Below the pieces are notes generated by a model. It searched no databases, was not told the origin of the DNA, and saw only the letters and a program-made list of their open reading frames with translations. Below are positions 45,836 through 58,300 of a stretch of DNA of 64,000 nucleotides, piece after piece (positions within the stretch are counted from its first letter, which is position 1; every line of letters starts with the position of its first letter). Source of the stretch: Bryum argenteum (Eukaryota; Streptophyta; Bryopsida; Bryales; Bryaceae); NCBI GenBank assembly GCA_037043015.1, contig CM073330.1:2815263-2879262 (forward strand). The letters run 5' to 3'. The position numbers were made by a program, and so were the translations under genes.

Positions 45836-48800
45836 ATGAGTCAATACGGTATGTGGCTTATTTCAAATCACTGGTTTACTGTGTCAATAGATCAGAGAAC
45901 TAAGTATGCATGGTCGGTACAGCCGTTTTCGCGGTCACCAACACATAGGACCGTTGTGAATCCACGAAGTCTGAGTTACAGAAGGTATATGTATGTGATA
46001 TATACACACAGTTAAAATTGTGAAGGTCCTTACTTTTCTGAATCACTCACAAGGTTGTTTGAATCCTCACTTTCTTGACTCTTTTCATTGGAAGAATCTG
46101 TTCTTTTTATCGTTGAATCCTGGCCGGCTTGTTCTCTCGTTCCTTTTGTTCTATATTTTGCTAAGTCACCAAAAGTTGGTCCTGTGTCTAGAGTTTCAAT
46201 CTATTTCCACTGTGTGTACCTTTTTCTCCGACTACTCAGCGCAGATGACTACTGTTTGTCTTGAATGAGGTTTTATATGTGTTCTTAAAAAAAATTCTGG
46301 TCATGACTTGATGTTCACCTAAGTCGTGGCATTGCTCACATTCTAACAGCATTTTACGATACAATAAGAGATGCACATGTATAACATCTACATCTCGCTG
46401 CTCAGTTTTTTAAATGACAAGGCTGTTGTTTTCGTGCTTGGGGCTAACTGAGAGTTTGGGATGTTGTGTGTGCAGGCAGGCGAAATGGATGGGACGACGA
46501 TGTGGGCAGGGAACCGGTTGAGCGGCCGGTGCACAAAGTGCGGCTGGTGCAGCTCATTAAGCACCACTTGCGCGACTGGCTGGGGATTGCCGCCTTGATA
46601 GCATTGGAGATTACGGTGTTCCTTGCCATTCCTCCTTTTCATCGGTTTGTGGACGAGACCATGATGCAGAATTACAAGTACCCCACTGGCCCAGACACCG
46701 TTCCCACCTGGTCTATTGGTGTAAGCCACCACTTTCTTTTCCCTTTGCAGTCTTTTCCGAGTTTGCCAGACTCCTACATCGAGCTTCCCTCTGCACATGG
46801 TTTAGTGTTGAGACAATATAGTGTTCTTCAAGTAATGCCAAATATACTACAGTACATGGTACTCGGCAAGTATGATGGATACTGTTTTGTAGAGAATTCA
46901 AATTATCAAGTATACTCGATAACAAGAAAGTTTTGGATATTGCAGATTGTGGCTGTGCTGATTCCGTTCTTGTTCTTCCTCGCCTACTATATTCGGAGGA
47001 GAAGCATTCGTGACTTTCACAATGCTTTCCTTGGTGAGTGCGATGCGATTTGCTTGTTTCATTTCTGAGTTGTATGCAATCATTAAGAAAGATTACAATG
47101 TGACTCAACTAAGAAGTAGAAACTTGTCATCCAATTTCCAACGTTTTCAAAGGTCCTCTTGGCGCCTGGGTTGAAGTTTAGTACAATGTCAATATGAGCA
47201 CTCTGTTAGTCCCACCGTTTTCTATGCAGTCGATTGACATTTTCAGGTGTGGGTACATTATATTACTATGTGCAGGCCTTGCAACGGCAATCACTTTGAC
47301 TGCTCTCTTCACGGACTCTGTGAAGAATATGGTCGGCATGCCTCGACCCGATTTCTTCGATCGCTGTTTCCCGGATGGCATTGCGGTAAGATACTTTTCC
47401 TCTATGGCATCAGCAATAACAACTTTAGAGTAGTTGTGTCCATCCTATCTACTCTAAATTGCTGAAACAATTGGCTGGCTGACCCTAATATCATCTGCCT
47501 CCAAATTGTAGTCCTCGAGCTGTGAGTTGGCCTAAATATATTTGTGCACGTATTGAGTTCTCACTTTTCCTGATTATCAGTTATTTATAGGAAGTTCGAA
47601 GTGAAAGTTCATATGGGTATAGGTTGACCATAATTGTGTGTTTCAAGGAATTTGAAATTTTAAGATCAAAGAACAGGTATTCTTGCGCAGTCCCTTTTTA
47701 CGAGTCGGGAACATTGTGATGTGCTGCAGGTTTACTCCAATGATTCTCGCAGACAAGCCATCTGTCACCCGACTAACATGACGGAGTACAAAGATGGATT
47801 CAAAAGTTTTCCAAGTGGTCATGTTTCATGTACGCACCCCGTACCTTCGTTTAAGGACAGAAATTATCCTTACAGTTCTCCTCACTCTTTGACAAGAGTC
47901 TGTATAAGGAATATGATTGTTCAGATTTATATCATGTTGAACTACATTCGATGCTCCTGAATCATTTGAGCAGAGTAACATCAGATTACCTATCTGCTCT
48001 TGGATTTTCAATGTTTGACCGGTCGAAGATTCGAAGTAGTCGAATCAAAATCTCAATTTTTAAAATGGACATCTACCATGTAAATACCCATCAGTATAAA
48101 ACTTCGATGTCACTGGTGATGCGGATTGTGGCTTTGCTTTGAACTTCATCCATGTAGCTCAGTAGCAGTGGAAGGAACCTTCTATTTAGGTGCCGTGTAT
48201 GTGATCTCATTGTTTATTGCAGCAGAACGAGCTTACTATCTAGGATCGAATTGATGAATAGTGTGCTTTTGAACTTCATTTCAGGGTGCTTCGCCGGACT
48301 TGGGTACCTGTCCCTCTACTTGGCGGGAAAGCTGAGCCTGTTCGACAGGAGGGGCTATACTTCCCGAGTGTTCTTTGTGTTGGTCCCTCATTTGGCGTCA
48401 GTGCTGATTGCCATTTCTCGAGTTAACGATTACCAACATCGCTGGGTGGATATTATCGGTGCTGCTGTCATTGGTAAGAACTATGAATGTTTGCACAGTC
48501 CGCTTGTGAATGTATATGTTGGCGATTCGAATATTAATCTATTGATCATTGTATATCAATTCCGTGGAAAAGACATCATTCCGCAAGCCGAAGGTTGGCT
48601 TTTTGGTAGTATGATGAAATATTGACCGTGGTTTTGTTTGGTGGACTACAGGATATCCCATGGCTTATTTCTGTTACAGACAACACTACCCTAGTGTCTT
48701 CGCCGGGTCGTGGGGTAAGAGCTCCCCCTTATCCTCACCTCTTTCGTTGCTTTGAATGATTACACCCATCAGGAACAGACACTAGAAGGATTCGTCGCAG

Positions 48801-49305
48801 AATCCCCAGTCTGGTCACCATAATCGTATGAATCAAAAAGACTCAACATGGGCAACAACAGTAATTTTATCGAATGTGGCAACACTATCACTAATTCTGC
48901 TGATTGTGGCAGAAATTTCATGCCAAAAAAATAGTCACCTAAGTCCAGCTGGATTTTAGAAAGAGGCAGTGTGGATTGTAAATGTTCAAATCTTTCATCA
49001 TATCAGTTCTTAGGCCATCTATATGAACATGCTTCTCATTTCTTTATGTTCTAATCAACAGACGTGTCTATATTTGCATCTTATAGTTCATTCCGTTCAA
49101 TTTAAGATATCATGTTCATATGTTGACAAAAGTGATGTTGGGATGAGCAGCGGGATACCCATACGAGTACGAGCCACAAGGCATATTCAGCCACGGATTA
49201 CACGGGCCTCGAGCCATTCCAACAACATCGGCGCCTCAAAACGATCTGGAAATGGGAGCACGAGACAAGACACGAGGACCGGGAGTGGCCACGGAAATGG
49301 CGTAA
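45836..49305 (+). CDS. LPP: Lipid phosphate phosphatase (PAP2 family, LPP-like)
   Basis: LPPs are membrane enzymes that dephosphorylate phosphatidic acid and related lipid phosphates. Eight exons join to 320 aa: 45836-45848, 46476-46720, 46946-47033, 47276-47385, 47730-47829, 48285-48473, 48652-48714 and 49151-49305. The first exon is only 13 nt (MSQYG junction), which explains why the first long frame lacks its own ATG. All three catalytic motifs are complete: KNMVGMPRP (residues 132-140), PSGH (180-183) and [12 protein letters not shown] (230-241). Hydrophobic stretches at about 40-60, 87-107, 116-128, 186-205, 214-229 and 241-250 fit the six membrane helices of the family. The C-terminus is short and hydrophilic. 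Length is as in plant LPPs. Confidence 0.93.
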
Positions 49306-50625
49306 TCGGTTGGCACACCCCATTTCACACCTTTATTGTGACGACACAACACAGCACTTCGGGTGTTGGTGGATTCCCCCACTCTTTCTCATTGTTCATG
49401 TATGATAAGAAATAGTAACCTTCGGTTCGTCTTTTTTCAGCGCTTGTGTGTACAGGCACATTAGTTTACTAGGCAATCTCGTTTCTTTATAATTTGTGAA
49501 ATATTTTGTGGCAATTGGTTTACTGAAAGGTAGCCTTTGTGCTGACGAACCTTATCAATGGTGAAGGTGGACTGGGATTCGAAGTCCTTGGTCTTCGAGT
49601 TTTTCGCTTTTAGGTGACTTAACTGATCGTTTATCTCACCGCTTGATTTTCTGATGGTCAGGAAAGAATGGAAACAGTAGTTTGGTGTTTCGTATGGATG
49701 AGTTCGAATCTCAAAAGTTGAATAAGACGAAGGTGTAGCCAACTGTTGTTAGAATGTTGTGTAATTTGAGAACTTCCAGGATATTTCGATTCAGAGCCTA
49801 AAATCATGCCATAACCTTCCAAACTAATCAACATCGTAGTTGTGTTTGTGGTGCCTGGAATGGATCAATACTTCTGGGGGGTTAAACATATTCTTTTATC
49901 ACACAGAACATTCATTCATACCGTTCAACCCAGAGCTACATAATAGCTTAGAAGTTCGATGCTCTATGTGCTGGCTGAGAACGAACTCTAGAAGTTGAGC
50001 TTCCAGTTTCAGAAACTCACAAAAAATTGTAGGAGAGTCCGAAGTTTTATGATCTACTTGAGTTGGTAACTTACCTTTCAAATACAAACACTCTCCACTG
50101 CAAATATCTTCGTCTAAAATTTGAGCCATTATTGAGCAGTCCACTCTTTGTTCAATGTATGTTCAAGTCCACATTTTGTCATTTAAATTTGAGCAATATT
50201 AACCCCCAAAGGAGAGTGATCTCAAAGTGCCAAAAACCACTAAAGGTGTCCTCTTGTGATAGAACATGAAAGTTTTCAATTTCTGATAAGTTTTGATGAA
50301 ACCCTAGGATACATAGTAGCTAATTTAGTCACTTGTAAATGTACACCAAGTCTTTGATTCGGACCCCTCACCCTTCATGAGTTCATAGTGTTCAAAGTTT
50401 AAAATAAATAAAATAAACAAATCCTTTTGTTGCAATAGGGATTGAGGCTCTTCGTAATTGTATTCTCAAGTGAGTTAGGTACAAGTCTACATAATTTTTA
50501 CCTTGATAGGACTTGTAAAACGTAGAAAAAAAGCTTGCTTTCTCACATGGAGATATGCTTAGTTCAGATACATAAGCTATTAAAACAAGTATGCGAAGAA
50601 TCAATAAAATGGAAATCCACGCAAT
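49306..50625. other. 3' flank of LPP and spacer
   Basis: No gene recognised. Frames at 49461-50604 are short and have no domain. Confidence 0.4.
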
Positions 50626-50733
50626 GATATCATGCCTTGGTTCATCTTCTACCTAAGAGCTGCTATCATGCCTTGGTTCATCTTCTACGTAAGCGCTGAT
50701 ATCACGCCTTGGTTCATCTTCTACCCAAGAGCA
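50626..50733. repeat. Three tandem copies of a 36-bp unit
   Basis: Each unit contains ATCATGCCTTGGTTCATCTT (third copy ATCACG) and ends near AAGAGC or AAGCGC. Confidence 0.85.
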
Positions 50734-53700
50734 TCGCATGTGAGACTCTCCGAGTGGCCCGTAAAACCGCATCTGCACGGAGGATCTTAGTTTTCACGCC
50801 CCAACATGACCACCAAGACGCACATCATTTTCCTTTCTCCCGCGAACTAGCTCCCAGTCTCGTCAAATTCACCTCACTTGTCATGAGTTCTCGCTCTCCC
50901 TGCAATAGGAAGACAACAAACCCTTGTCTGTCATGTTCCGCCTATTGCGCGTGATAATCGTCACTTTCTTAAACAACTCTCTCGCACATGAAATCGTCGC
51001 TTTCTTGGACAACTCTCTCGCTCGTTGAAGTGAAGTGAAGTTCAAGAAGTCGTGGCTTGCGAAGTTCATTTGCGGGCATAGCGTTGAGGAAAATTCTCGT
51101 AAACCACTACGACCACGCTGAGGCTCACGAGAAAACTCACGCCAATTGTGCTTTGCAAGGTGGCTCGGAGGGGGGGGATGCTCTAAGCATGTTTTTGAGC
51201 CTTCAAAACCGAAAACTGCATATTTTGACAATATTGTTTACATTTATATCCAACCGTCAAATTTCTGAAATAACTACATGTACAAACACCATGTCAAATT
51301 TTAACCGTTGGATCTTTACCATTCATGAAATCATCACGTTCAAAGTCAAATTTTTTTTCCCAAGGCTTTTCTTGTAAAATTGGTAGACATTTCCACAAGT
51401 CCTTACTTTAGCAACCCACTTGCATGGTTTGGTTTTACGTTCATGGCATTTTCCACTTTATTTCAAACCATGCAAGCATGCTTCCACATGTGCACATCAT
51501 AAGACTCATGACAGATTCACCCAAAAAAAAAAAAAATTTAAAATCAATTTACGACTACCACCCTACGATAAATTCATTCAATCCACGGTCTCATGTTAGA
51601 AAAGTTCAAGCATCTCATGCGTCTGATTTTATGCTCGCGCTAGCCAAATGAAAATCGGACACATCCTTAGCTTGTTGTTGGGGAATGATGATAAATGATG
51701 TTGTGACAATTTTAATATTCCCCTGCCTGCATGCATGCAGGCTGCTAAATTAGCCTTTGCAGGTTGGGCAGCAATCCCGAGGAATATGGGGCAAAAAACA
51801 AAATTTGAAAAAAAAATGACAGAAATTTCATGCACCTCTAGAATCTGGCTTCATGTAATTTGGTGCATGAAACTAGAGATGTATGATTTGATTTTAGCCT
51901 CCACGCACCACCTTTTGTTGTACGCAGAAAAATTGATATATTTTATATTTTTATAGAAACTCCGGTCCTTTCTAGGGAGCCGGCGTGAATGAAGTGTCCG
52001 TTCGTAATGCTAATATCCCGAGAGAAAGTTGATCACTAAAGGTATGTTCCCTTCTTGGCCTTAGAGGTGGTGTTAGAAGGTGGTCTTATCTATGCGCATG
52101 TAAAAGAGTGCTACCAGCGTTTGTCGGAGTCTCCATCAGTCATTGGGATTTTTTCTTTAGAATTCCTGAAATTTTTGATTGACGACCGTTTTTGATGAAT
52201 TTGAATTCAGAAATGGGTCCTGATGCTCCAAATTTGTTTGATCGCCTATTCCTAGGCATTTTAGACCTAGAAATTGAAAAATTAGGGCGCTCTTTAGCCC
52301 TCCCCCTCCCTTGCTCGTGAGAACCGCTCGTAGCACTGATTTACAGTGATCCATCTTATCTCCTTAAAATAGTGTGTGTTCCTACCTACATTCTTTAGTA
52401 ATTACCAATCTTACATGGATGCCCACATGGCAAACTTGAAAACATGGAAGACGAAAAAATATTAGCTAATATTTGAGAGGACAAATAATAATTCAGCATT
52501 GTTAAGAAAGCACCACAATTAGAAGTATTTCCAAGTTCTGAACATTTAAGAATGGTCTTAGTTAATGGGGCCTTTGAGGAGCCATTATATAACTGAGACT
52601 ATTATTCAAGACACTTTTCCAAGCCTCATTGATGACACCTCCCTAAAAATAAAGGAGACTTCTCCCAAAATCATGAAGGTGTTAAGTTTTGATGTACTCT
52701 TAGCAAAGGCCATGTGGAAAGTGGCCTTAAGACATACATCATTGGAACGAGAATAATATATTTAACCTCCTTAAAATTCCTTAAAAGGCATGATGGGTTT
52801 TTGTTGTTTCGAGCAGCCTAGATGAACGATCTAACTTTAATTTCTTGGGCAAGGCTCCCTTGTCTTTGCACACGCATTACACAATTACAAGAAACAATAA
52901 GGGATGCCTTTAGAGACTATTTACACTCATCATTTACCCTCATTAGAAAAGTATCATAACCATTTCTATAGTAAAATTATGCCACATCTCTATTCACTAG
53001 CAAACAAAAAGGCTCGCTCTCGCTCTCATGGCAGCTCGATACATGATGCATGGATGTTCCAAGTCCCGCCAGTGGGAACAGGCCATGTACGAGACGATCA
53101 TGCCGACGACGTCCAATGGAGACCGACCCACCAGGGCTCCGCTTATAAATGTTGGTACTCACCCATAAAAATTGACACTCATAAATGACCCCAGGATAGT
53201 CAAGGACTTAGATAGATAGTTCCTCCCTCCCCCCCCACCCAACAAAACAAAACAAATTGGGAGTCAACAATTCGAGCTATCCCCATGAACGCGAATTGAT
53301 GGAATGGGTCCATTTACACGGTCAAATGGACGGTAGCCGCTTTTTTGTCATGATGCCAACTCACACTTCAATTGCTAGCTAACACTTCTTTCTTTTTCGG
53401 GGCCGCAAAACTATTGACCCTCCGAAAAAGTGGGTGTAAGGTGGCCATACTTGGTTACCCACCTGCCTTGGTGAGATTGGTCTTGTGCGCTAACTACTTC
53501 ATTGAAATTCGTGTATTTTTTGAGTTGCGAAAATAATTCGCTTCTGAGCGTATCATAGTCTCCCAGCAGCTTGGAACGCCTTTCTTGATGCCCTATAACC
53601 TGCCCTTTTTCGGTGTAATGAAGAAGAATGATTCAATTTTTGGCGTATTTTTTGAAGAATTTAATTCTAGGTGATAGTATCTAAGGTGGGGCCATGGATT

Positions 53701-53749
53701 TGTAGGGCCAAGAGAGGCCATTTTTGGCTGTCAAGGCCCTCATTCCTCA
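50734..53749. other. Spacer, no gene recognised
   Basis: A short duplication (TCGT, then ACTTTCTT and CAACTCTCTCGC) lies at about 50958-51030. Copy 3 of the GATA-associated dispersed repeat lies at 51951-52022. Candidate frames (50881-51231, 52904-53188) have no domain. Confidence 0.4.
51951..52022. repeat. Dispersed repeat, copy 3 (truncated)
   Basis: TAGAAACTCCGGTCCTTTCT, then the GCCGGCGTGAATGAAGTGTC phrase and TTCGTAATGCTAATATCCCG. The GATA start and the tail seen in the other copies are missing. Confidence 0.75.
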
Positions 53750-54016
53750 TTAACCCCTAAATTTCCTTGTTGCAAAACGGTCCAAGTTACAAAATCTGAC
53801 CTTCCTTTAGACTAAGCTCAATAAATCTCAATCTAAGCATTATTTAAAGGATTCAACCGTAAGATCTCAAAGTTCACTTGACATTCTTCTCACAGACCAA
53901 ATTTGAACCGTTCATTCTTCCTCATTGTGAGATTATAATGGTCAAAGTTGGGTGAGTTTTATTTCTACGGAAACCTCTAAAACCCGTTTCGGGTTTTAAG
54001 GAAAGTTAGGGGTTAA
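53750..54016. mobile_element. TTAA-ended MITE, subfamily 4 (267 bp)
   Basis: The left end TTAACCCCTAAATTTCCTT and the mirrored right end TTAACCCCTAACTTTCCTT form inverted repeats, with TTAA at both borders. It shares the outermost TTAACCC with the other subfamilies. Confidence 0.75.
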
Positions 54017-55377
54017 TATTTGAACGTTTACTGCCCTAACATGGCCCCAAGGAGCAAGAAAAGAACCCCACCATTGGAGCTCTCTTTTGTTTCACTTGGA
54101 GCCATGTGAGAGGCTCCCAAATGCTAATAGAAAAAGAATATGGTCTAAGAGGAGAACAATAGAATGTTGTTGGCCCCCACTCCTAGTGTGGGGCTAATGA
54201 GGCTGACCTTAACTCTTAAACCGATGAGAGAGCTCTATTTGGTGACCTCAACCTCCAATATTAGGCCTTGACCTCATGCCTGCAACACTCTGAGAGAAAC
54301 AAATTAAAAGTTAGAAACTCCATGTTTTCAAGTTAAATAAGTATAGAATCCGCGCCTCTATTGGAGAGTCGCTTTACACTATGGACCATGAGGATTGACC
54401 ATGGCCTTCTAAAATTTGTGATTGGAGAGTAAAGTGCTCTTGGTCCCATTTGGCTTTATACCATCTTGACAAAAGGAGAATGACCACTAACTTAGGGATC
54501 CCTATATTTAGCTTAAACTTCTCCTAGTCCAAATCCACTTTACACCACAAGAGTGACCAAGCCACTCAAAAATCCATTTCTGATTCATCATGTACACAAC
54601 TCTTATCCAAGAGCCATGGCCATAAAAATGATCTTAATTTTCTTGGTCATGGCTCTTGGTCCATAATATAAAGGGACCCTACATGAACCCAATGGACCCA
54701 AAATACCATAAAGATCCCAAAATTGAAAAAGTACCCAAATCCCCAAACTCTACCTACACACCCCCCCCCCGCAACCTTTCTACCGCACCCAAGTTTTAAA
54801 ACCAATACTTTTCGCAACTTTGTTTTTAGCATTTTTCTAAGAGTGTTATAGATGCTTATAACCACCACCAAAATCACCAAAAAAACAAGAGTTGTTTAAA
54901 ACCAATATTTTGTTTTGTTTTTCCATTGTATTTTCGTAACAGTGTTCAAGATGCTTAGAGCCACCATTGCAAAAACCAAGAACAAAAACAACCTCCACTT
55001 GTAAGTCATGCAAGCCACCTACTCTTATAAACCGACCTAAAAAGACGGACCCCCTTGCTCCAAATTCCCAACTCCATCCCCACCTGGCAACTGAAAGCCG
55101 TCAGTCTGACTTATTGACCGACCCCTAACAAACAAACAAACAATCAAATACCCACACTATTTTCTTTAAAAAAAAACTAAAAAAAATAAAATAAAAACCT
55201 TGTGCCATAAACCTTAACTCTGTCTCCCTCTCACAGCATTCTCTCTCTGGAACTTCATCTCTCTCGCACCACTCTGACCAGAGGCTCATGGCGATGGCGA
55301 GCTACTAGTAAAGAGAGGAAGAGAACAAGGCAAGGGAGTTGTGTTTTGAAGGGGGAGAGTGTTGTTGCTATATAGCG
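54017..55377 (+). promoter_or_regulatory. Upstream region of the AP2 gene
   Basis: AT-rich until about 55,200, then a CT-rich leader (CTCTGTCTCCCTCTCACAGC at about 55218) typical of plant 5' UTRs, then a GA-rich stretch directly before the ATG at 55378. No firm TATA box is seen. A poly-C run lies at about 54759-54770. Confidence 0.45.
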
Positions 55378-58300
55378 ATGGAGGTGGTGTCGAAATTGAG
55401 CAAGCGGGCTACTGTGCGGCAGTACCCTCCGAGGACGTCGTCGTCGAAGAAACGGAAGGCTTGTGATGCTGGATTGAGTAGTAGTAGTCATAGTAGTAGC
55501 CACCATCTTCACGGTCCTTCCAAACGAAGCTCCTCATTCCGCGGCGTCACAAGGTCTCTTCGCACTAGCTTTTTGTTTAGCAATGAGCGATGCCTGGTGT
55601 GGTGAAGGATCATTCCCAATTAGATAGAATGAGGTTCATCGATTGTTCAGACAGAGTGAGGTTCATCGATTGTTCAGATAGAATGAGTGCCATGCTTGGA
55701 TTCGGAAACGGAGCTAGCGGTTGCTGTTGTTTAGGAATGAGCGACTAGATAGAATGAGTGCCGAAGAGGTCACAGAGACGGAGATGATTGTTGCTGTTTT
55801 GAGAAGAAGAAGAAGACTCTCATGCTGTTGCATTTTTCGCAAGGAGGTTCATTGCCTAGGTAGATAGATAGATAGATAGATAGAACGAGTTCTGCCATGT
55901 TCTGATTCGAGGCGGAAGAGGACGTTGCTTTGAAGCATTTGGATTCGGGAAGGGAGCATGCGATTTCTGTTGCTGTTGTTTAGGAATGAAACGACCGGGT
56001 GTCAGTCGAGTCCCAGTTTCTGCTTCGGGAAGAGAGCTTTGCTTCTGGACCCACCATAGAGAATGAGCGACCTGCTGAGGAGGTTCAATCCATAAAAAAC
56101 AGAACAGAGTAATAACTCTGGAAGAAGCTAACTACTGTTGCTTAGAAAAACCGAGCGACTTGGTCTTCGAACCACGTAGCTAGTCCATCGATCACTTGCA
56201 ATTCACCGACCTGGTGTTTAATATCTGAAACATTCTTCGGAGCTTCTCAGAACGAGTGCCATAGCTAGCTGAAATGGTGGGTAGATTTTTATTAAAATCA
56301 ATCGGTGGGGTTGCTGCAGACATCGATGGACGGGAAGGTACGAAGCTCATTTATGGGACAAAAGCTGCTGGAATGATAAACAACGCAAGAAAGGACGTCA
56401 AGGTGACCTCATTCTCTCTCTCTCTCTCTCCCGATTTCCAGGCAGGGGAAAGAAAACTGTGACAATGGGGGGTTAGTAGTTGGGTGACATTTGAAAATGC
56501 AAAAAAAACGTGGTGGGTGGCATCTAATAAGCGTGTCTGGTGGTTGCAACGATCATGGCTGGCGGACGATCGATCAAGCAGTTTATCTAGGTGAGAAGTC
56601 ATTAATATCTTCTACCTCTCCTTTTGCCAATTCTCTTTTGCTACGGTACTAGTCAGATCGATCGAGCGCGCGGCACTGAATGATAGAGAAATTGTGCAGG
56701 TGCGTATGATGATGAAGCTTCGGCAGCGCAAGCTTACGATCTGGCCGCGCTCAAGTACTGGGGTCCTGGAACTGTCATCAACTTCAAGGTATTAACTATA
56801 CCCCGCCGGCGATTCATCCGACACTTTTGTATTGAAATTCTTATACCCCGGCGATTCATTCGGCACTTTTGTATTGAAATTCTTGGGGCATCATCCTGAT
56901 TATTAGTGATCGTGTTTGGTGATTACGAGCAGTTGGATAATTACGAGCAGCAGCTTGCGGAGATGGAGAACATCTCACGCGATGAGTATCTCGCCACGCT
57001 ACGCAGGTCAGCCTTACTAATTCTGCACCTACACTAATTCAACTCTAACTAAAAAGACAATTAGTCAGTGACAGATGATAAAATCTATGACAGATTTGAT
57101 AAGATTACGAACTCCACAGGACAAAAGAGAATTCTAAAGAATGATTGGTTTAAAAGTGAGAATCCTGAAATTTTGGGTGTTTGAACCGTGAAAATTCCTC
57201 ACCCTAGAACTCCATTCTAGTACTAACTGACCCTAAAGAAAGGAGTAAAATAACGAAATATTGTTGCTTTTACCATAGAGATTGCAAAAAATTAGGTGGA
57301 AGATAATAGTTTTTTCTTAAGCTACCTAATACTCCCTCTGTCCCATTATAATTGTCCAGTGGGTTCTCTCAAATCTATCTCGAGAGGGAGATCTCATTGA
57401 ACCTACACCTACAGGGCAATTATAAAGGGACTGAAGGGAATACTATTTATAAACCACACTAATTAGGAACGAAACTAGTCAAGCCATAGGGAGAAGACTG
57501 AGGTGGTTCAGTTTCTGGATTCGTGCAGGAAGAGCAGTGGCTTTTCAAGGGGGGTTTCCAAGTATCGAGGTGTTGCCAGGTATCTTTTTTAGAAATTTTC
57601 AATTTTGACTTGATCAAAGTAATAAAAGTTAAGACGTGGGTGGGTCTGAATATTTTTAATTAGAGTAAATGTATAAAATAGTGTTTTATTCTTTTATTAG
57701 GAACTTGGAAAGGGTTGAGTCAAATCATAGGAAGTGGGAAGATCCCAGATATTCCAGTCAACGTAGTGATTTTTCTACAGTAGATTCTAAGTTCTAGATC
57801 CCAGATTTTGTTGTAAAAGTCAAGTCTCTCAGTAGTGACTGCCATTGAGCTTGTGGGTATCAAATGCCATTGAGCTAGGAGGGCTAGGAGGGCTTGTGGT
57901 ATCTGGTGAAGAAGTCCACTAGTCAAGAAATTAAGGAGAAATCTCAAATGTGAGGCTCTCGAAATGGGTTTGGTTGAAAATGAGGTATAAACTAGCCCTA
58001 AGAGAGGATTGCTCTAACCCTTTTTTTGTGCAGGCACCATCATAATGGTCGGTGGGAAGCTCGAATTGGGCGTGTGGATGGAAACAAGTACCTCTACCTT
58101 GGCACCTTTGGTATGTTCATGTATAAGTTGTCCAAAAATCGTATATGAATTGTAGGTAAAAACATTGATCAAGTTTGAATAGTAAAAGTTAGCTAAGGAA
58201 AGAAACAATAAGGATAGGATGTCTTTTGTGACCTTGATAGCATAACTGCACCTCTAGTGAAACAATGTAGTATTCTCACGAGTACTTACTTCAAGAATGT

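Noticed and set aside
49877..50215. GGGGGGTTAA at about 49878 and TTAACCCCC at about 50200 as ends of a TTAA-type MITE
   Set aside because: The motifs face inward instead of outward, and the sequences next to them do not pair.
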